Source of the DNA: GCA-2746235 sp049609225
GTDB taxonomy: Bacteria; Planctomycetota; UBA1135
Direction: 5' to 3'
DNA: 7,877 nt
Assembly (NCBI GenBank): GCA_049609225.1
Contig: JBMYYH010000125.1
Coordinates: 1-7,877, forward strand
Shown: piece after piece, positions 4,881 to 7,877 of the stretch
Numbering within the stretch: position 1 is the stretch's first letter
How the letters are laid out: every line of letters begins with the position of its first letter
Program-made: the position numbers and the translations under genes
Notes under the pieces: model-generated
What the model saw: only the letters and a program-made list of their open reading frames with translations
What the model was told of the DNA's origin: nothing
The model's database searches: none

Positions 4881-7401
4881 GTTCCTGCACCACCAAACCA
4901 TCCGGGCATTCGGCGAGGAAACGAGCCAAAGTGCTTGGCGTGGCGCTCCACGGACCTACCGGCAGACCATCCAGACTGACCTGTTCGCCATCCCAGGCCA
5001 GGAGCTGCAAACCCAAGCCGGATTGGATGCCGAAACCGGGGTAGCGTCGGCCGGAAACGAAGAGTTGCGGAGGCGCGGCGCCGGCTTGTTGGAAGACGAT
5101 GTCGTCGAGCCAAGTGAAGGTCTGGGGTGGACGTTGTTGCGGCTTCAGGCTCCAACCGATTTGCCAGCCGACCATCTTCCAGCGACGCAATTCTTGACGC
5201 AGATCCAAGTTCCAGGTGCCCGTCACTTCAAAGGCCTGGAGTTTCAAGTGCACTTGATCCCCTACCTGTACCACTTCGGCTTCAGGTAGGCGCTCGCGCA
5301 AGGTCTGCACTAGAGGAAGACTGGTTTCAGGAGTCTGCGGCACCACGACTTCGGTGGTGTTCTCGTTATGGAATGTGGGATTCTGCAGACCACCTTGTTG
5401 ACGTTCCTGACGCCATTGTTCCACCCAATAGGTCGGTTGCCATTCGGTGGGCAGGTCGGCGCGGAAAGCTTCATCCATGAGGGTGATCGCGCGCGGCAGA
5501 TCCTCCTGGCACCAAGTCAGCTGCGCTACCAACCACGGCTCTTCGCGACTCAACAACCACGGCACCACGAAGGCTGGATCGAGGTCAAGCAGGTCGACAT
5601 GGACTTGGGTTTGTCCGAGATAATCCACGGCATGGCCCACGCCATTTTCTTCAGGCACCAGACGCCCTTGCAGCATGCCGCCGGAACGCAGGCGCAACTG
5701 CACTTGCGAACCGAGCATCTCGCGGAAACGGGTGCGTAGGCGTCGGTCGAGGGCGACGAGCTCTTCGATTCGCGCAAGGTCGGCGCGTGCATCTTGACTA
5801 TGCAGGAACACCACCGGGTCGACGCGATCCCAACGGCGCCGGGCCTCGTCGAAGGAACCACTGCGCATCAAGCGTGCGGTATTGATGCGGACGGCTTCCA
5901 CCATGTCCAAAGCCAAACGCAAACGTGCTTGTTCGGCTTCATTCTCCAACAGCACGCGACTCATCTGCAGGCGTCCGACAGGATCCGGTGCGCCTGGATG
6001 CAAGGGTAGATCGGTGGTACGCAAGCCGGCGCGACGCCATTGATCGATCACGGCAGCGGACCAAGCCTCCTCATCAAAGCTACCGCGGTCGATGGCTTCG
6101 CGGGCGAAGGACATCTGCTCCGTGAGTAGGTCGATGGCTTGACCGGCAGTACGTTCCGCTGCGACGGCAACCTGCGACTCGGATTGATGCACCCAAGCGC
6201 GACGCAACTCCAGGAATCCAAGCGGTGCATCCTTGGGCACGCGGGCGCGTTGGATGGCCTGGCATTCGGCCAGGGCGTCGCGGAAACGACTGGCGGCGAG
6301 TGCAGCTTGGAAACGCGTTTCATAGGGTGCGTGCCAGGCTTCAAAGTACGGAGCGGGGTCGACCTGCGGGGTTTGGAGGTCGTCGGCGGTGGGCGCATCT
6401 TGGGTGGGTTTCGGATAAAGATCCGAAGGTTGTTCGAGCGACGCCTGCGCACCCTCCTGCGCTCCGGAATCCACAGGGGTGGTGTTGGAGGACCAGGGGC
6501 TCCACCACAGGGTGGCGCAAGCGAGGACTGCCGTCATCCCGGAAAGACTGGCGGTGCGGATGCGTCGACGGCGTCGGTAGCGTGTGATCAACCGTGGCGT
6601 ATAGCCCAACAAAACGCGGCCCAAGTCGGCCCCGAAGTCATGCGCGCGGGCATAACGACGTTCCGGATCCTTGGCCATGGCGGTCAGGACCACTCGCTCC
6701 AACATCGGCGGCACGTGATCCGGCAGTGGCTCCGGTTCCTCGTGCAGCACGCGGTGGATGACCTCCCCCACGCCTTGACCGAGGAAGGGTGGTGCACCCG
6801 AAAGGGTGTGGAACAAAGTGGCGCCGAGCGAATAGATATCCGCCTGCTCATCCACCTCGGAAGGATCCCGCGCCTGTTCCGGCGACATATAGGCCGGCGA
6901 GCCCAGAGCCGCACCTTGGCGAGTCATGGTCGGATCCTCTTCCCGGCGCACCAGGCCGAGGTCCGCGAGGATGGCTCCCCGAGCCCGACTGATCAGCACA
7001 TTGTGTGGCTTCACATCGCGGTGGATCGCACCTTGACGATGCAGATACTGCAAAGCCCGCGCAATCTGCACGCCAAACCGCGCCGCCTGCTCCCAACCCA
7101 AAGGGCCTTCACGTAGACGTTCCCGCAGCGAACTGCCATCGACGTATTCCAGCAGCAATGCCGGTCGCCCCTCCACTTCCGGGGCGCCAAAACTCCGCAC
7201 CAAGTTCGGATGCGAAAACTCCTCGAGCAGTTGGCCTTCGCGACGCCACCGCTCCAGGATGCGTGGATCCCTCGCCACACTGGGACGCAGGACCTTAAGC
7301 GCATAGGAAGCGCCCTCCGCATCCTCCACCAGGAACACCAGGCTCAGGGGCGATTCGCCCAGACGTCGGACCATACGCAGGCCTTGCGGCAGCGACGGCA
7401 A
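4855..7401 (-). CDS. Transmembrane Ser/Thr protein kinase (Hanks type) with large extracytoplasmic region
   Basis: Predicted 848-residue membrane receptor kinase. The kinase domain (about 8-268) has YALKV (Lys36), Glu55 in the C helix, IHRDVKPHN (126-134, catalytic Asp129), DLG (147-149, in place of DFG), the activation segment with Thr158 and Thr160, GSPAYMSPEQ (167-176) and Arg249. The glycine loop is degenerate: LGESPLSLV (14-22) keeps only the first of three glycines. RYRRRRR (274-280) precedes one moderately hydrophobic segment (about 283-302), which places the kinase inside and residues 303-848 outside. The outer part has a Pro/acidic linker (303-350), a helical region (350-562) with TPR-like stretches (ASRFRDALAE, SGSFDEARRR), a small beta unit (564-608, LRSGGMLQGRLVP, SH3/Sm-like in look), and a beta-rich end (about 680-848) that I do not recognise. 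The TTG at 7401 is the conventional start. A CTG at 7446 has a far better ribosome binding site and would add 15 residues. The gene follows a sigma-54 activator. Confidence 0.93.
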   Translation of the reverse strand: MPSLPQGLRMVRRLGESPLSLVFLVEDAEGASYALKVLRPSVARDPRILERWRREGQLLEEFSHPNLVRSFGAPEVEGRPALLLEYVDGSSLRERLREGPLGWEQAARFGVQIARALQYLHRQGAIHRDVKPHNVLISRARGAILADLGLVRREEDPTMTRQGAALGSPAYMSPEQARDPSEVDEQADIYSLGATLFHTLSGAPPFLGQGVGEVIHRVLHEEPEPLPDHVPPMLERVVLTAMAKDPERRYARAHDFGADLGRVLLGYTPRLITRYRRRRRIRTASLSGMTAVLACATLWWSPWSSNTTPVDSGAQEGAQASLEQPSDLYPKPTQDAPTADDLQTPQVDPAPYFEAWHAPYETRFQAALAASRFRDALAECQAIQRARVPKDAPLGFLELRRAWVHQSESQVAVAAERTAGQAIDLLTEQMSFAREAIDRGSFDEEAWSAAVIDQWRRAGLRTTDLPLHPGAPDPVGRLQMSRVLLENEAEQARLRLALDMVEAVRINTARLMRSGSFDEARRRWDRVDPVVFLHSQDARADLARIEELVALDRRLRTRFREMLGSQVQLRLRSGGMLQGRLVPEENGVGHAVDYLGQTQVHVDLLDLDPAFVVPWLLSREEPWLVAQLTWCQEDLPRAITLMDEAFRADLPTEWQPTYWVEQWRQERQQGGLQNPTFHNENTTEVVVPQTPETSLPLVQTLRERLPEAEVVQVGDQVHLKLQAFEVTGTWNLDLRQELRRWKMVGWQIGWSLKPQQRPPQTFTWLDDIVFQQAGAAPPQLFVSGRRYPGFGIQSGLGLQLLAWDGEQVSLDGLPVGPWSATPSTLARFLAECPDGLVVQELKLQFAQR

Positions 7402-7442
7402 CCCGGTGTTTTCTTTGCCTGGTGTCGGCGGAGGTTGTGAAG

Positions 7443-7877
7443 TCAGGAGCCGCCTCCTTCCGCGGATGCAGGCTCTTCTGGCTCCTTCTTCAGGAGGCTG
7501 TACTTCTCGATCTTACGCAGCAAGGCAAACCGAGTGATGCCCAACAACTTGGCTGCGCGCGAACGATTGCCCGGCTCCTTCTCCAGAGCCGACGTGATCG
7601 CCGCAATCTCCAAGGCACGGACTCGTTCCGGCAAAGGGAACTCCGGTCCAGGATCGCCGCCCGCGGTCTCGGCATTCTCTTGGATGGCCGGCGACAGTTC
7701 TTCGAACTGCACTTCCTCCTCACCCAACAACACCAAGCGACGCATTTCGTTGCGCAACTCCCGCACATTTCCAGGCCAGGCATAAGCCTCTAAAGCCTTG
7801 CGTGCGGCATCGCCCAGCGCCCGTGGTTCCTTGCCCACTTCCGCTGCCTCGAGGGCAAGGAAATGCTCGGCCAAGAG
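7443..7877 (-). CDS. Sigma-54-dependent transcription activator, C-terminal part only
   Basis: The last 144 residues of a bacterial enhancer-binding protein. The frame is open at the window edge, so the N-terminal receiver or sensor domain and most of the AAA+ ATPase are missing. What remains is the AAA+ lid with AYAWPGNVRELRNEMRRL (31-48), where Arg39 is the usual sensor II arginine, an acidic linker (52-83), and a Fis-type helix-turn-helix, PGNRSRAAKLLGITRFALLRKI (102-123, in two parts: PGNRSRAAKLLGI and TRFALLRKI), ending in a Glu/Pro/Gly tail. Proteins of this class bind upstream DNA and use ATP to open promoters held by RNA polymerase with sigma-54. The stop is 41 bases before the kinase TTG and overlaps the possible CTG start, so the two are probably one operon. 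The signal it answers to cannot be read from this part. Confidence 0.94.
   Translation of the reverse strand, partial: LLAEHFLALEAAEVGKEPRALGDAARKALEAYAWPGNVRELRNEMRRLVLLGEEEVQFEELSPAIQENAETAGGDPGPEFPLPERVRALEIAAITSALEKEPGNRSRAAKLLGITRFALLRKIEKYSLLKKEPEEPASAEGGGS
7444..7461 (-). promoter_or_regulatory. Strong Shine-Dalgarno followed by possible CTG start of the kinase gene
   Basis: On the minus strand GGAAGGAGG (7461-7453) is followed after six bases by CTG (7446-7444), which is in frame with the kinase and overlaps the activator stop as CTGA. No ATG, GTG or TTG lies at a suitable distance from this site. The nearest usual start, TTG at 7401, has only weak purine sequence upstream. The Shine-Dalgarno could be chance, since it also encodes Glu-Gly-Gly at the activator's end. 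Confidence 0.4.

Noticed and set aside
6139..7116. Plus-strand open frame of 325 codons opposite the kinase domain
   Set aside because: The minus strand encodes clear kinase motifs through the same stretch, and the plus-strand product shows no domain character.

Overview
The window is GC-rich, almost wholly coding bacterial chromosome carrying seven genes, two of them cut by the window edges. I see no mobile element, CRISPR array, tRNA or rRNA. The organism is probably a Planctomycetota member or a related deep-branching Gram-negative lineage. The reasons are a Ser/Thr kinase with a DLG motif, one membrane anchor and a long unique C-terminal half, a sigma-54 activator beside it, and Prs and GlmU variants distant from the proteobacterial ones. 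This assignment is an inference with low to moderate confidence.

Region 1 (1-2124, minus strand) holds glmU followed by prs. GlmU makes UDP-GlcNAc for the cell envelope and Prs makes PRPP for nucleotides. The same gene order is known from Bacillus (gcaD-prs). The prs C-terminus lies beyond the left edge.

Region 2 (2125-2189) is a 65-base divergent spacer between glmU and psd. It is the largest non-coding stretch in the window and must hold the start signals of both transcription units. It has -10-like boxes on both strands around a short palindrome, but no clear ribosome binding site for either gene.

Region 3 (2190-4880, plus strand) is a tight three-gene operon with overlapping ends: psd (phosphatidylserine decarboxylase), a carboxymuconolactone-decarboxylase/AhpD-like protein, and an LplT-like major facilitator transporter. 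Psd makes phosphatidylethanolamine. The LplT family moves lysophospholipids back across the inner membrane. The unit therefore looks like a phospholipid synthesis and repair module, with the middle protein as the unexplained member.

Region 4 (4855-7877, minus strand) holds the C-terminal end of a sigma-54-dependent transcription activator, followed directly by a transmembrane Ser/Thr protein kinase with an extracytoplasmic part of over 500 residues that I do not recognise. They look like a signalling pair. The kinase end overlaps the transporter end by 26 bases in convergent orientation.

Nothing here is clearly a new defence or mobile system. The points most worth a second look are the middle gene of the lipid operon, the kinase with its degenerate glycine loop and unknown sensor region, its possible CTG start, and the compact overlapping divergent promoter region.
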